Origin: Vibrio owensii CAIM 1854 = LMG 25443
Lineage (GTDB): Bacteria; Pseudomonadota; Gammaproteobacteria; Enterobacterales; Vibrionaceae
Length of the DNA stretch: 64,000 bases
Reading direction: 5' to 3'
Assembly (NCBI RefSeq): GCF_000817815.1
Contig: NZ_JPRD01000008.1
Location: 62,001 to 126,000, forward strand
Within the stretch, counting starts at the first letter, position 1; each line of letters starts with the position of its first letter. A program made the translations under genes and the position numbers. Of the stretch, positions 18,258-26,999 are shown in pieces. Below the pieces are notes generated by a model that searched no databases, was not told the origin of the DNA, and saw only the letters and a list, made by a program, of their open reading frames with translations.

Positions 18258-18609
18258 GGTATGCTCCTTGATTGCACGTTAGCCGATGAAATTTAGCTTA
18301 ATGCAGTCTGGTCATTTCGATAAGAGAGAGCGGAATCGAAACACTTTTTAGATTCCATTGAAAATCCAAATTGATTAGGGGTTATTACTCAATTGGTATG
18401 AATTATCGACTCAAACTGACGCTCTGCAATTGTGATTGCGGCAAGATTTCTGAGTACATTTTTGTGTAACGAATACGGTAGCGTTTGAAGAGAATTATGA
18501 GATCGAGTTAGTATAAATTTTGAGCCTTAATACCAATAAAGATACTAATTGGCTCGCCAGCACGTACTTAAATACGTTGTATGGAAAATCATCGTCAGTG
18601 GAGGACATT
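18258..18609. other. Divergent promoter region
   Basis: Separates the DUF1330 gene from the acetyltransferase. The frame of the acetyltransferase stays open back to a TTG at 18520, but that start has no ribosome-binding site. Nothing else recognised. Confidence 0.4.
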
Positions 18610-19509
18610 ATGTTCGGTATGTTTAAAAGAAAAGAGACCATTCAGAGCATTGCACATCAAGTTCCTAACGTCTTGCTTAGGGAGTTTGGCGATAAGGACG
18701 TTTATCTGCCAGACGAAGTCGACAAAGCGTTGGCCGAACTTGGGCACGACAAAATGGAAGACATGATGCGTTATCAATACGCTTACGGCATGTTTACCAG
18801 TTTGGCGAGCTATGAGCAGTTAGGTTTAACCGAAGAGCTTGGTAATTACGGCCACTTCCAGCGTGAGGTTGGTAAAATGCTTCTCAACACACCAGAACCG
18901 ATTGATATGCATATCTACTTTGAGCTTTCACAGCAGCATCATTTTAACCATGCTAAAGCGGATGTTGGCAATGAAGCGACTGTGGTCGATAGTGCAGATG
19001 GTGGCTTAATAGTGGCAGAAAGGGCATTCCAAATTCACTTTCTCGCTGACTTCCCCCATGAGTCTGATCTTATTGCACAATGGTACTTTGATGAGTGGGC
19101 TTACACTGTTCCTGGTGTGACGCCCACTCAAGTTCGCGAGAAGGTTTTACTCAAAGCCAATAGCCGCCATGCATTTCCACTTTCACTTGTGGTTCATGAT
19201 GAAAACAATGACCTTGTAGCAGTCGCTGAACTCAAGATCCGAGAGAACATTCATTTCCCAGAGTATGAGCACTGGTTAGGTGGAGTCTACGTCGATGCCT
19301 CATCACGCGGTAAAGGTTATGCTGCTGCGCTGGTCGTTCGTGCACAAAATCACGTGTTTCAACTTGGCATTCCAAAATTGTTTTTGCAATGCGAACCGCA
19401 TAATGAAGCTTTATATCTGAAATACGGTTTCCGTCCTCTACATAACGCTTCACACAACGGAGTCCAGACCATCATTATGGTTTGGGAGTCATCCGAGCTA
19501 AGTTCTTGA
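18610..19509 (+). CDS. GNAT acetyltransferase with an N-terminal uncharacterised domain
   Basis: A 299-residue two-part protein. The C-terminal 160 residues are a GNAT N-acetyltransferase: GGVYVDASSRGKGYAAALVV is the acetyl-CoA pyrophosphate loop and LQCEPHNEALYLKYGF the later motif. The first 110 residues (MFGMFKRKETIQSIAHQV...) form a helical domain resembling small stand-alone Vibrio proteins (DUF6559-like by eye). Start chosen at the ATG at 18610, preceded by GGAGG. Substrate unknown; the N-terminal domain may recruit it. Confidence 0.75.
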   Translation: MFGMFKRKETIQSIAHQVPNVLLREFGDKDVYLPDEVDKALAELGHDKMEDMMRYQYAYGMFTSLASYEQLGLTEELGNYGHFQREVGKMLLNTPEPIDMHIYFELSQQHHFNHAKADVGNEATVVDSADGGLIVAERAFQIHFLADFPHESDLIAQWYFDEWAYTVPGVTPTQVREKVLLKANSRHAFPLSLVVHDENNDLVAVAELKIRENIHFPEYEHWLGGVYVDASSRGKGYAAALVVRAQNHVFQLGIPKLFLQCEPHNEALYLKYGFRPLHNASHNGVQTIIMVWESSELSS

Positions 19510-19592
19510 TATCTTTCATCCCCCCCACGTTAGTGCAATTTAAATCGCCATTCGCTAAAAAATAATAGGTTATAAGTAACAATGTGCATATT

Positions 19593-19606
19593 TTGACGTT
19601 GGTCAA
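19593..19606. promoter_or_regulatory. FNR-like box upstream of lipoprotein gene
   Basis: TTGAC-N4-GTCAA, the same half-sites as the box before dmsABC. It lies 96 bp before the ATG at 19702. Confidence 0.5.
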
Positions 19607-19701
19607 AAATGTGCCACTTTCTCCGTCGTTTTTATTCAACGTGTTCAATACTCATTTGAAGTTGGATGTCGAGTTTTGGAATGAAGATCATGGAGAGAGA
19701 T

Positions 19702-20382
19702 ATGCGAAAGTGGCTAGGTGCACTCACGCTCACTGGGTTATCAGCGTGCAGTTTATCTGAAGATATCTACATGGAAGGGCGAACACTTTACTTTAATGGC
19801 GAAATAACCGCGGAGAGCGTGCGAGAAGCCATCGAGCTTGCCAACGTTCAACCGCATGGTGTTGTTGCCTTGATGATAGACAGCGACTCAGGCGAGTATC
19901 GACCAGCGATGGAACTAGGACGCTGGGTTTACAACAATCAGGTTCATTTAATCGTCAATGGAACGTGCGCTTCTGCTTGTGCGAACTATGTTCTAACAGC
20001 GGCACCGAGTACTTTGGTTATGAAAGGCTCAGAAGTGCTTTGGTTTGGTGGCGCGATGCAAGATGAATGGGACACCGATGGCTTTGATCAACAAGAACTT
20101 GAACAATGGCATCAATCCTTAAGTTTGTGGCGTCAGCACGAAGAAGCCTTTTTTGCACTGGTTGCGGTAAATCCAAAGATCACCATGTTTGGGCACTTGA
20201 ACAAACGTGAAAAATTACACAAAGCAGGTTGCGATACCAGCAACGCAGCTTGGATGTATCACATTGATGATATGCAAAAGTTGGGGTTGGACAACATCGT
20301 TTATGCGGATCCAGATTCGTTACTTACAGCCAGAAATGACGCGTCTGCCTGCGTGATTAATTTGGAAGAGACCGACTTCTAA
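19702..20382 (+). CDS. Lipoprotein with a ClpP/crotonase-like fold
   Basis: A 226-residue protein with lipobox TGLSAC (Cys16). The body has the alternation seen in ClpP/SppA-like proteins: LYFNGEITAESVREAIELA, VALMIDSDSGEY, then NGTCASACANYVLTAA, where a helix-capping Ser/Ala stretch sits where proteases of this fold carry the nucleophile. Whether Ser in CASAC is catalytic is uncertain. The start at 19702 is preceded by GGAGAGAG; earlier ATGs lack a site. An FNR-like box upstream suggests oxygen control. Function unknown. Confidence 0.65.
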   Translation: MRKWLGALTLTGLSACSLSEDIYMEGRTLYFNGEITAESVREAIELANVQPHGVVALMIDSDSGEYRPAMELGRWVYNNQVHLIVNGTCASACANYVLTAAPSTLVMKGSEVLWFGGAMQDEWDTDGFDQQELEQWHQSLSLWRQHEEAFFALVAVNPKITMFGHLNKREKLHKAGCDTSNAAWMYHIDDMQKLGLDNIVYADPDSLLTARNDASACVINLEETDF

Positions 20383-20514
20383 CTGCGATTATTACGCTGG
20401 TGTAAATGTGAGTTGCATCACTTTTTATAGCGTACTGACGGATTTTGATTATAATGCGCCGCTCAGAGATTCGATATGTCATCGAGTTCAGGTTAATTGA
20501 GCGTTGTTTGCCTT

Positions 20515-20868
20515 ATGTTCAAAATGCTTGTTTCTATGCCTCCACTGGTTGCGCTGTCTATTGCTATCGTGTGTGAGGTGATTGCGACTTCTTCTATTCC
20601 AAAGACAGAACAGTTTACTAAGTTGATGCCGAGCACCGTGGTTATCATCGGTTATGGTATCGCTTTTTTCCTACTGTCTGTGACCGTAAAAAGCATGCCA
20701 GTTGGTATTGTATATGCGATCTGGAGCGGGGCGGGGATTGTACTTGTGGCTGCTGTCGGTTACTTCCTGTACGGACAAAAACTCGACCTTGCTGCACTCG
20801 TCGGTATTGGTTTCATTCTTACTGGCGTTATGATTGTGAACTTGCTGTCTAAGACTGTTGGTCACTAA
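20515..20868 (+). CDS. SMR-family small multidrug transporter
   Basis: Four-helix inner-membrane proton-coupled exporter of the EmrE type. The membrane-embedded Glu lies in IVCEVIATSS, and YAIWSGAGIVLV matches the EmrE loop with its key Trp. The C-terminus NLLSKTVGH parallels EmrE NLLSRSTPH. 117 residues from 20515; a start at 20536 would give the canonical 110. Neither has a strong ribosome-binding site. Substrates are likely quaternary cations or small polar cations. Confidence 0.85.
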   Translation: MFKMLVSMPPLVALSIAIVCEVIATSSIPKTEQFTKLMPSTVVIIGYGIAFFLLSVTVKSMPVGIVYAIWSGAGIVLVAAVGYFLYGQKLDLAALVGIGFILTGVMIVNLLSKTVGH

Positions 20869-20885
20869 TCCATAGATTTACCAAC

Positions 20886-20914
20886 AAAAAGCCGCGAATA
20901 GTTCGCGGCTTTTT
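20886..20914. terminator. Bidirectional terminator
   Basis: A 13-bp stem AAAAAGCCGCGAA and complement with a TAG loop, between the SMR and APC genes, which converge. Confidence 0.92.
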
Positions 20915-20962
20915 GCTATCTGAAGAAACACTCTTTGGTTATGTAAAGAAACATGGATGCGA

Positions 20963-22390
20963 TTAATTCGCCATCGCCTCAATCAATTGGCCTTCTCGGC
21001 GACGCTTACGATTTCGGTACATTACGGCACCAATTGCTGGCAAACTGAAGGCGATAAAGCCCAGGATCAAAGCAGATGCGCCTGTTTGAGTGCTGATACC
21101 TGCTGGCACATCGAATGAAACGAAGATGGTCACCAGACAGCTAACCAAGCCAAGTGTTGCCACCAACATCATACCGAACTTGCCGCCAGGTACGCGGAAC
21201 GGACGCTGAATATCGGCGTGTTTACGGCGTGAGACCAAGAAGCTAACGAAGATACAGATGTACATTACCATGTAGAGTTGAGTCATCAGAATATTCAACA
21301 GCCACATACCTTGGTTCACGTTTGGCACCAAGATGAACACCAAAGAAAGCACACTTACAATCGCGCCTTGCAGCAACAGAAGTGGAACTGGCGCTTGGTT
21401 CTTGTTCTCTTTTGATAATGTCAGCGGCATGAAATGGTCTTTCGCAGCGACATGTAAGCTCTTAGTTGGTGCAATGATCCAGTTATTCAGGCTCGCTAAG
21501 CTACCAAACACAATCGCGAGCGCGATAACTGGTAGCATGAATGACATGTTCAAATCATCGAAGAACGCTTTGAACGCCAGAATAACCCCTTCGCTCAAGC
21601 TTGAATGATCGCTCGATACTACGGAAGAGATCGAAAGCGAACACGCGGTTAGAGAGACCAGAATCAACACGGTTGAAGCAATAAGTGCTTTTGGATAAGT
21701 CTTTTGCGGGTTATCGACTTCACTCGCGTAAGAGGTAGTGATCTCAAGCCCTGTTAGAGAAAGCACAACCGCGGTAAAGCCTGCACCAATGCCATCTTGT
21801 GAGAAATCAGGTAACCAGTCGGATGCATGACGAAGTGAAATATGCGATTCACTTGGATTGGTGTACGCCCAGTAGCCGCCTAAGCCGATGATCAGCAGGA
21901 TAGGGAAGATAAGCCCAAGCGTACCGAACACATTCGTAATGAGCGAAGACAAACGCAGACCGAAGATATTCACCAAAGTCAGCGCCCAGAAAATCACGTT
22001 AATCATGATCAACATAAAGATGTTGTTCTGGGCTAGTTCAGGGAAGAAAGGATACGCACCGGTTGCGACGATAAACGAGATGAGAGGTGGGTAGTACACG
22101 ATGTTCTCAGCATACTGATACCACACGGTCGCAAAGCCAAAGTTTGGACCTAACGTCTCTTTACCCCACAAATACACACCGCCTTGTTGCGGGTAGGTGG
22201 TACTCAATTCTGCACACACTAATGCCGTAGGGACGAAGAAGCAAAGACCTGCCAGCAAGAAGAAAGAGATGGCGTGACTACCAAATAAGGCGGCACCCGG
22301 AATGTTCCTTATGCTGTCGACGGAAGTAACCGTAATCATGATGACAGAAAAGACACTGAGTTTGACGGCGGATTTGGCGATATTGCTCAT
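20963..22390 (-). CDS. APC-family amino acid permease, glutamate/GABA antiporter-like
   Basis: A 475-residue, roughly 12-helix inner-membrane transporter. The first helix has SVDSIRNIPGAALFG and the second QQGGVYLWGKETLGPNFGF, as in the GadC/YjeM branch of the APC superfamily. FTAVVLSLTGLEITTSYASEVDNP is the conserved amphipathic region of helix 6. There is no decarboxylase next to it, so its partner enzyme and exact substrate are unknown. Confidence 0.8.
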   Translation of the reverse strand: MSNIAKSAVKLSVFSVIMITVTSVDSIRNIPGAALFGSHAISFFLLAGLCFFVPTALVCAELSTTYPQQGGVYLWGKETLGPNFGFATVWYQYAENIVYYPPLISFIVATGAYPFFPELAQNNIFMLIMINVIFWALTLVNIFGLRLSSLITNVFGTLGLIFPILLIIGLGGYWAYTNPSESHISLRHASDWLPDFSQDGIGAGFTAVVLSLTGLEITTSYASEVDNPQKTYPKALIASTVLILVSLTACSLSISSVVSSDHSSLSEGVILAFKAFFDDLNMSFMLPVIALAIVFGSLASLNNWIIAPTKSLHVAAKDHFMPLTLSKENKNQAPVPLLLLQGAIVSVLSLVFILVPNVNQGMWLLNILMTQLYMVMYICIFVSFLVSRRKHADIQRPFRVPGGKFGMMLVATLGLVSCLVTIFVSFDVPAGISTQTGASALILGFIAFSLPAIGAVMYRNRKRRREGQLIEAMAN

Positions 22391-22676
22391 TCGATACCTT
22401 TAATGATTGAGCCACGTGTCTCGGAGGGAGAACCCGCGTGCTACAAGTAAGACGGGCGTATTGTAGGGCTGCACGAATCTGCCGGTATATAGCCAAAAAT
22501 GGTATGTATTTACTCAAAAATGAACCGAAATCTCAGTGGTTTAATCGTAATCAATTTAAACGTTTGCTCTGGTCAAAAAACGCAAGATTGCGTTAAAAAA
22601 TGCATATTAAGAAATGTGTTTATAGCGAATTATTTATTACCAGAATCCTAGAAATTTGGTCGAAATACGCCATTGT
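22391..22676. other. Promoter region between permease and small protein
   Basis: AT-rich and without a gene. It contains the minus-strand promoter of the permease and runs into the MerR-type promoter at 22677. Confidence 0.4.
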
Positions 22677-22707
22677 TTGACTCTAACCTTGGGGGAAGGT
22701 CTAGATT
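22677..22707 (+). promoter_or_regulatory. MerR-family type promoter with 19-bp spacer
   Basis: TTGACT (22677-22682) and TAGATT (22702-22707) are separated by exactly 19 bp, the overlong spacer recognised by MerR-family activators. Within it is the dyad ACCTT-GGGGG-AAGGT (22686-22700), flanked by TCTA/TAGA. No merR gene is adjacent, so the regulator must act in trans. Metal- or electrophile-responsive MerR proteins (CueR, ZntR, NmlR types) are candidates. Confidence 0.65.
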
Positions 22708-22744
22708 GAGGGCAGTTAGAGTGATTTAGAAAGCGGAGAAAACC

Positions 22745-22858
22745 ATGGGATGTTGTAATCAAGCGCCAAAAGGTGGCACCGGAAAACTCTCTTATTTGCT
22801 GGGATTGGTTGCGGTGTTATTTGTCGGGATCTTAGTATTGGCCGCGGTTTTTGGCTAA
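22745..22858 (+). CDS. 37-residue membrane protein with N-terminal MGCC motif
   Basis: A short gene with a GGAG ribosome-binding site, its own promoter and its own terminator. The peptide starts MGCCNQAPKGG, continues with a Lys-flanked linker and ends in one hydrophobic helix (LLGLVAVLFVGILVLAAVFG). The vicinal cysteines sit at the membrane surface, probably cytoplasmic, and could bind a soft metal, be acylated or sense thiol reagents. I recall similar short 'MGCC' proteins in marine gammaproteobacteria but no function. Real-gene status is supported by the complete set of expression signals. Confidence 0.75.
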   Translation: MGCCNQAPKGGTGKLSYLLGLVAVLFVGILVLAAVFG

Positions 22859-22871
22859 TAGAGCAGTATTA

Positions 22872-22897
22872 AAAAACACGCCCTAGAGCGTGTTTTT
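22872..22897. terminator. Bidirectional terminator after the MGCC gene
   Basis: A 10-bp stem AAAAACACGC/GCGTGTTTTT with a 6-nt loop; also serves the LysE gene from the other side. Confidence 0.9.
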
Positions 22898-22914
22898 GTG
22901 TCTGTCATTGGGTG

Positions 22915-23544
22915 CTAAAAACGGGTGTTAGCTAACCCAATACCAAAGAAGATAAACAGCCCACCACTCACGTAGTTCAGCCACTTACTGGTTTTGGAAG
23001 AAGTGAGCAGTGCTTTCACTTTGGTGGCAAAGAAGATCACAAACAAAAACCAACTCGCGACGATGCTTGCCTGTAGCGCACCCAACATCATGCTTTGCTC
23101 CAGAATGTGTTCAGGTTGCACAAACTGAGGGAAGATAGATAGGTAAAACAACACGATTTTTGGGTTAAGAAGATTGGTCAGTAATCCTTTCGCAAAGGCT
23201 TGTTTCAGCGTCTGCTCTTCTATCTTGCGGTCGAGCTTTAGCTTTTGATCTGCCAGCTTAAGGCCACTTTTCAAGTTATTGATCCCCAGCCATACCAAGT
23301 AAGCGACACCCATCCACTTTAAAATATTAAATGCTAATGCGGACTGAGAAAGCAGCAAACTTAACCCCTTCGCAGATACAAACGCATGAATCAGAAAGCC
23401 TAGCGCCACGCCAAGGATATTGGCTATCGCGAAGCGGCGACTCTGCGTCAGGGCTGTAAACAAAATCAGCAAAGCGTTAGGGCCGGGTATCACGGCCAGA
23501 AAGAAAACGATGCCGCCAAACGCCAACAAGGTATCGAAGTTCAT
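22915..23544 (-). CDS. LysE/RhtB-family amino acid exporter
   Basis: A 209-residue, six-helix inner-membrane exporter of the LysE superfamily: FFLAVIPGPNALLILFTAL in helix 1, then the GLLTNLLNPKIVLFYLSIFP segment. I start it at the ATG at 23544 (MNFDTLLAFG), the canonical family N-terminus; the longer frame to 23601 adds a hydrophilic extension untypical for the family. Substrate not predictable. Confidence 0.82.
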   Translation of the reverse strand: MNFDTLLAFGGIVFFLAVIPGPNALLILFTALTQSRRFAIANILGVALGFLIHAFVSAKGLSLLLSQSALAFNILKWMGVAYLVWLGINNLKSGLKLADQKLKLDRKIEEQTLKQAFAKGLLTNLLNPKIVLFYLSIFPQFVQPEHILEQSMMLGALQASIVASWFLFVIFFATKVKALLTSSKTSKWLNYVSGGLFIFFGIGLANTRF

Positions 23545-23640
23545 ACTTGTTCCAATTACAGAGAATGTCTCATAGCTATTATGGTGAGACTTTACACCCA
23601 CATGTGTTGAAAAACAAACGATTAGAGTGCGACGTCATCG

Positions 23641-24552
23641 TCAGTTTTGACCGGATAAAAACGCTTCGATATAAGACTTTTTCTCTCTTATAAAATCGAT
23701 AAACAGTTGCGACTTCTGCGGTAAGTGTTTTCTGTCCTGATATACCAAGAGCATGGTTTTATCTTGAGGAACCCAATCATCCAAAATCACTGTAAGCTGT
23801 TGGGTTTGCAATTCTTGGTAGAGCATAGACTTTGGCAGATAACAAACGCCTGCACCGTCTAAGCAAAGTTGTTTGCTAACAAAGAAATCATCGGTTGTGA
23901 CGCTGCCAGCTTCGGTCACTTCTACCACTTCATCTTTCAGGCTAAATCGCCAAGGTAAAAAGTATCCCTCCACGTGATTGCGGATGCACGGCGCTGCATT
24001 CAATTGACGCGGGTGTTCGAACTTGGGGAGAGCGCTAGCCAGAGCACTCGAAATAGCCAAAACATACTTCACGGGAGAGAGCGAAATCGCCACCAAAGAA
24101 GAGTCGCTCAACGGGCCTAAACGAAAGGCAAAGTCCAAACTCTGTTTCGTCATATCTTGATATCGATTAGACGAAGCAAGGTTGATCTTAATCGTTGGAT
24201 AGCGTGCTTGAAACTCCGCAAATAGGGAGGCGAGTAGGTTCTGACTAAGTGCACGAGGTGCAGTAATATTGAGTGTGCCAATCGGCTTGCTCGCGGCATC
24301 TTCCGCTTCATGATAAAGCTCGCTGACCGTATCTGAGATTAACTGAGCTTTGGGCAGGACTTGTTGCCCGAGTTCGGTGAGTGACAATGATCGAGTGGAG
24401 CGATTGATCAACTTGCCGCCAAGCTCTGCTTCCAACTGCTGAATCTTTCTACTCACGGTTGTTGTCGGCACATTGAGTTGCCTTGCCGCTTCAGCAAAGC
24501 TATTGAGCTCAATGACGCGCGCAAATAAAGGCAAGGCTGATATCTCTTTCAT
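23641..24552 (-). CDS. LysR-family transcriptional regulator
   Basis: About 303 residues. The N-terminal helix-turn-helix is FARVIELNSFAEAARQLNVPTTTVSRKIQQLE, and the rest is a LysR effector domain. The start at 24552 gives the usual distance to the helix-turn-helix; an ATG at 24573 is possible. It diverges from the NmrA-type reductase gene at 24704, its probable target. Confidence 0.85.
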   Translation of the reverse strand: MKEISALPLFARVIELNSFAEAARQLNVPTTTVSRKIQQLEAELGGKLINRSTRSLSLTELGQQVLPKAQLISDTVSELYHEAEDAASKPIGTLNITAPRALSQNLLASLFAEFQARYPTIKINLASSNRYQDMTKQSLDFAFRLGPLSDSSLVAISLSPVKYVLAISSALASALPKFEHPRQLNAAPCIRNHVEGYFLPWRFSLKDEVVEVTEAGSVTTDDFFVSKQLCLDGAGVCYLPKSMLYQELQTQQLTVILDDWVPQDKTMLLVYQDRKHLPQKSQLFIDFIREKKSYIEAFLSGQN

Positions 24553-24703
24553 GTTAACTCTATTTTTCTTCATCCCGAATGTGGGATAGTGAAGCCCAGA
24601 TTAACTATCTAGTCAATTTTTACGGGATTAACTAAAGTTACTCCATACCGCAGCGGCATGCTGCAAACACAGAACATACGCTCAATCTCGGTAGGAGAAC
24701 ATC

Positions 24704-25564
24704 ATGGACATTCTAGTTTTAGGCGCAACAGGTAACACAGGCTCAGAAGTGGTTCGTCAACTACAACAAACAGGCGCAGATTTTGGTGTCATGGTAAGAA
24801 ATACCAACTCAACAGCAACCATGAATCTTCAGCCAGAACAAGTTCGTGAGGGTAACTTTACCGACGTTGCTGCGATGGAAAAAGCGATGCAGGGTGTAAA
24901 ACGTATTTACGTCTCTATGCCGATTCATCAAGACAACAAGCTTTGGGTGGAGAACGTCATTGCGGCGGCAAAAGCAGCAAATGTTGAGCACGTTGTTAAG
25001 CTATCGGGCATGGGGGCTAAGAGTGATGCGGGTTCAGAAATCATTCGTACCCATGTAGTCACCGATGATTTAGTCAAAGCATCAGGCTTGGCTTGGACCA
25101 TTATTCAGCCAAACTCTTTTTTCCAGAACCTCTTTGGTAGCTTAGCGACCATCAATGCAATGGGTAAATTCTTCTTACCGCTTGGTGATGCAAAACAAAG
25201 CGTGGTGGATATTCGCGATGTAGCGGCAGTGATTGTTGAATCGCTTATCGGAGAAGGTCACGATGGCCAAACTTATTTACTCTCTGGTCCTGAGGCTCTA
25301 ACTTTTGCACAGCAAGCGGAAGTGATCTCTCAAGCGTCAGGCAAGCCAATCGAATATGTGGCTATTTCTGAACAAGACGCGGCCGCAGCGATGAAAGAAG
25401 CAGGAATGGATGAATGGTTTACCAATGCGTTGGCTGAAATCATGGCTTGGTTCGGAACGGGGGCTTACACAGAAGTGACAGACACCGTTGAGCGAGTGAC
25501 TGGTAAACCAGCACGTAACTTCAATGACTTTGCGAACGAATTTGCGCATGCGATTGAGAAATAA
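24704..25564 (+). CDS. NmrA-type NAD(P)-binding oxidoreductase
   Basis: A 286-residue atypical short-chain dehydrogenase. MDILVLGATGNTGSEVVRQL is the glycine-rich dinucleotide loop. VKLSGMGA and the later WTIIQPNSFFQNLF match quinone reductase 2 / NmrA-like proteins; there is no canonical YxxxK pair. GGAG ribosome-binding site. The divergent LysR gene suggests induction by a small, perhaps electrophilic, compound. Confidence 0.82.
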   Translation: MDILVLGATGNTGSEVVRQLQQTGADFGVMVRNTNSTATMNLQPEQVREGNFTDVAAMEKAMQGVKRIYVSMPIHQDNKLWVENVIAAAKAANVEHVVKLSGMGAKSDAGSEIIRTHVVTDDLVKASGLAWTIIQPNSFFQNLFGSLATINAMGKFFLPLGDAKQSVVDIRDVAAVIVESLIGEGHDGQTYLLSGPEALTFAQQAEVISQASGKPIEYVAISEQDAAAAMKEAGMDEWFTNALAEIMAWFGTGAYTEVTDTVERVTGKPARNFNDFANEFAHAIEK

Positions 25565-25581
25565 CATCCTAAGAATTTAAT

Positions 25582-25616
25582 GACAGGGGAGCCAAGTGCT
25601 CCCTTTGTCGTTTTTT
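25582..25616 (+). terminator. Intrinsic terminator
   Basis: Imperfect stem GACAGGGGAGC/GCTCCCTTTGTC followed by six T residues. Confidence 0.75.
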
Positions 25617-25694
25617 GAATGTGAGATTTCAAACATGTTTATCTTCTCTAAAGCTTTATAATCATCAAGAGATTATCAAATAGGATTAGATAAT

Positions 25695-26633
25695 ATGTTG
25701 CTTGAAGATCTTCAAGTAGTGCTCAAAGTCGCTGAGTTTCGTAGCATCACAGGAGCCGCGACCGCATTAGATATGAGAACCGCCACGGCCAGTGCGGCGG
25801 TAAAAAGAGTAGAGGCTTCTTTAGGGGCTGAGTTATTTGTGCGAACCACGCGCCATTTGCGTTTATCCAGTGCGGGTGAGCGTTATCTTCCTCAGTGTGA
25901 AAAAGCACTCGAACTGTTAGAACACGCGAAACAGAACATGCGTGAAGATCTCGACATTATTGATGGGGAAGTGCGAATCGCGCTTTCTTCCGATTTAGGA
26001 CGAAACTTAGTTACTCCTTGGCTCGATGAGTTTATGGACAGTTATCCGCAGGTGACGCTGAGAAGCAACATCAGTGATAGCAACGTGGACTTCTATCGAG
26101 ACTCTGTCGATATGGCACTGCGTTACGGTGCACCGACAGATTCCAGCATGTATGGGTTTAAAATCTGCAATGTGCCAAGGTTATTATGCGCAACACCAGA
26201 ATATCTTGCGGAACATGGAACGCCTAAGCACCCACAAGACTTAATCGAACATAATGGTTTGTTGTATCAACTCCACGATACGTTGCAGGATGTTTGGGGG
26301 TTTAGTGACGGTGATAGTGAACACAAGGTCAAACTCAAAGGCAATCGAGCTTCCAATGACGGCGATTTAGTCCGACGTTGGTGTGTCTCTGGAAAGGGCT
26401 TGGCTATCAAATCGTGTTTGGATATGTCGCAAGATTTGCTCAAAGGCAACGTAGTGAATGTCATGAGTGAATACAAACCAACACCAACGGAACTGTGGCT
26501 GATTTGTCCGAGCAGACAATCAATTACGCCAACCGTAAGATTGTTGCGCGATCTGTTCAGAGAAAAAACTAAAGTCATTCTTACTGATCTGGTGGAAAGT
26601 GGTTTATTGGAACAAAGCGTACTTAAAAACTGA
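25695..26633 (+). CDS. LysR-family transcriptional regulator
   Basis: A 312-residue regulator: helix-turn-helix in VLKVAEFRSITGAATALDMRTATASAAVKR, effector domain from residue 90. The ATG has TAGGA upstream. It has its own terminator and lies in the same direction as the NmrA-type gene. Its targets are not obvious from position. Confidence 0.85.
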   Translation: MLLEDLQVVLKVAEFRSITGAATALDMRTATASAAVKRVEASLGAELFVRTTRHLRLSSAGERYLPQCEKALELLEHAKQNMREDLDIIDGEVRIALSSDLGRNLVTPWLDEFMDSYPQVTLRSNISDSNVDFYRDSVDMALRYGAPTDSSMYGFKICNVPRLLCATPEYLAEHGTPKHPQDLIEHNGLLYQLHDTLQDVWGFSDGDSEHKVKLKGNRASNDGDLVRRWCVSGKGLAIKSCLDMSQDLLKGNVVNVMSEYKPTPTELWLICPSRQSITPTVRLLRDLFREKTKVILTDLVESGLLEQSVLKN

Positions 26634-26639
26634 CTCAAC

Positions 26640-26668
26640 AAGGGAGCCTTTTCGCTCCCTTTTTCCTT
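26640..26668 (+). terminator. Intrinsic terminator
   Basis: Stem AAGGGAGC/GCTCCCTT with a CTTTTC loop and T-rich tail, directly after the LysR stop. Confidence 0.9.
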
Positions 26669-26999
26669 TTATTGGGCGATAGACGAGAGAGACACTCTCG
26701 GGACGCTCACTCTTTCAAAATTCATTTCTCGAAACGCAACTACTCGCTGCGGCGGAACTACCGCTTGCCATCAGTACAGTAAGCCGCATTTTTATTACAA
26801 TTCGACGAAAATCACGGCATTTTTCTTAGATTTGATAAAGTCGCCCGCAATCTCCGAAAGTTCTTATTGTGTAGCGTATCAAAGAGCCCTACACTCCGCG
26901 CGCTTTAGTTTTTAATAAGCACAGTCAATGATAATAACTTTTCGTATTTATCGTTGTTTTTAAGGATTTTTATAGACAAATTCGTCTGATGACACACTC
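26669..26999 (+). other. Promoter region of the acyltransferase gene
   Basis: No gene seen. A small dyad CGAGAG/CTCTCG lies at 26684-26700. The acyltransferase ATG at 27000 lacks a convincing ribosome-binding site. Confidence 0.4.
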
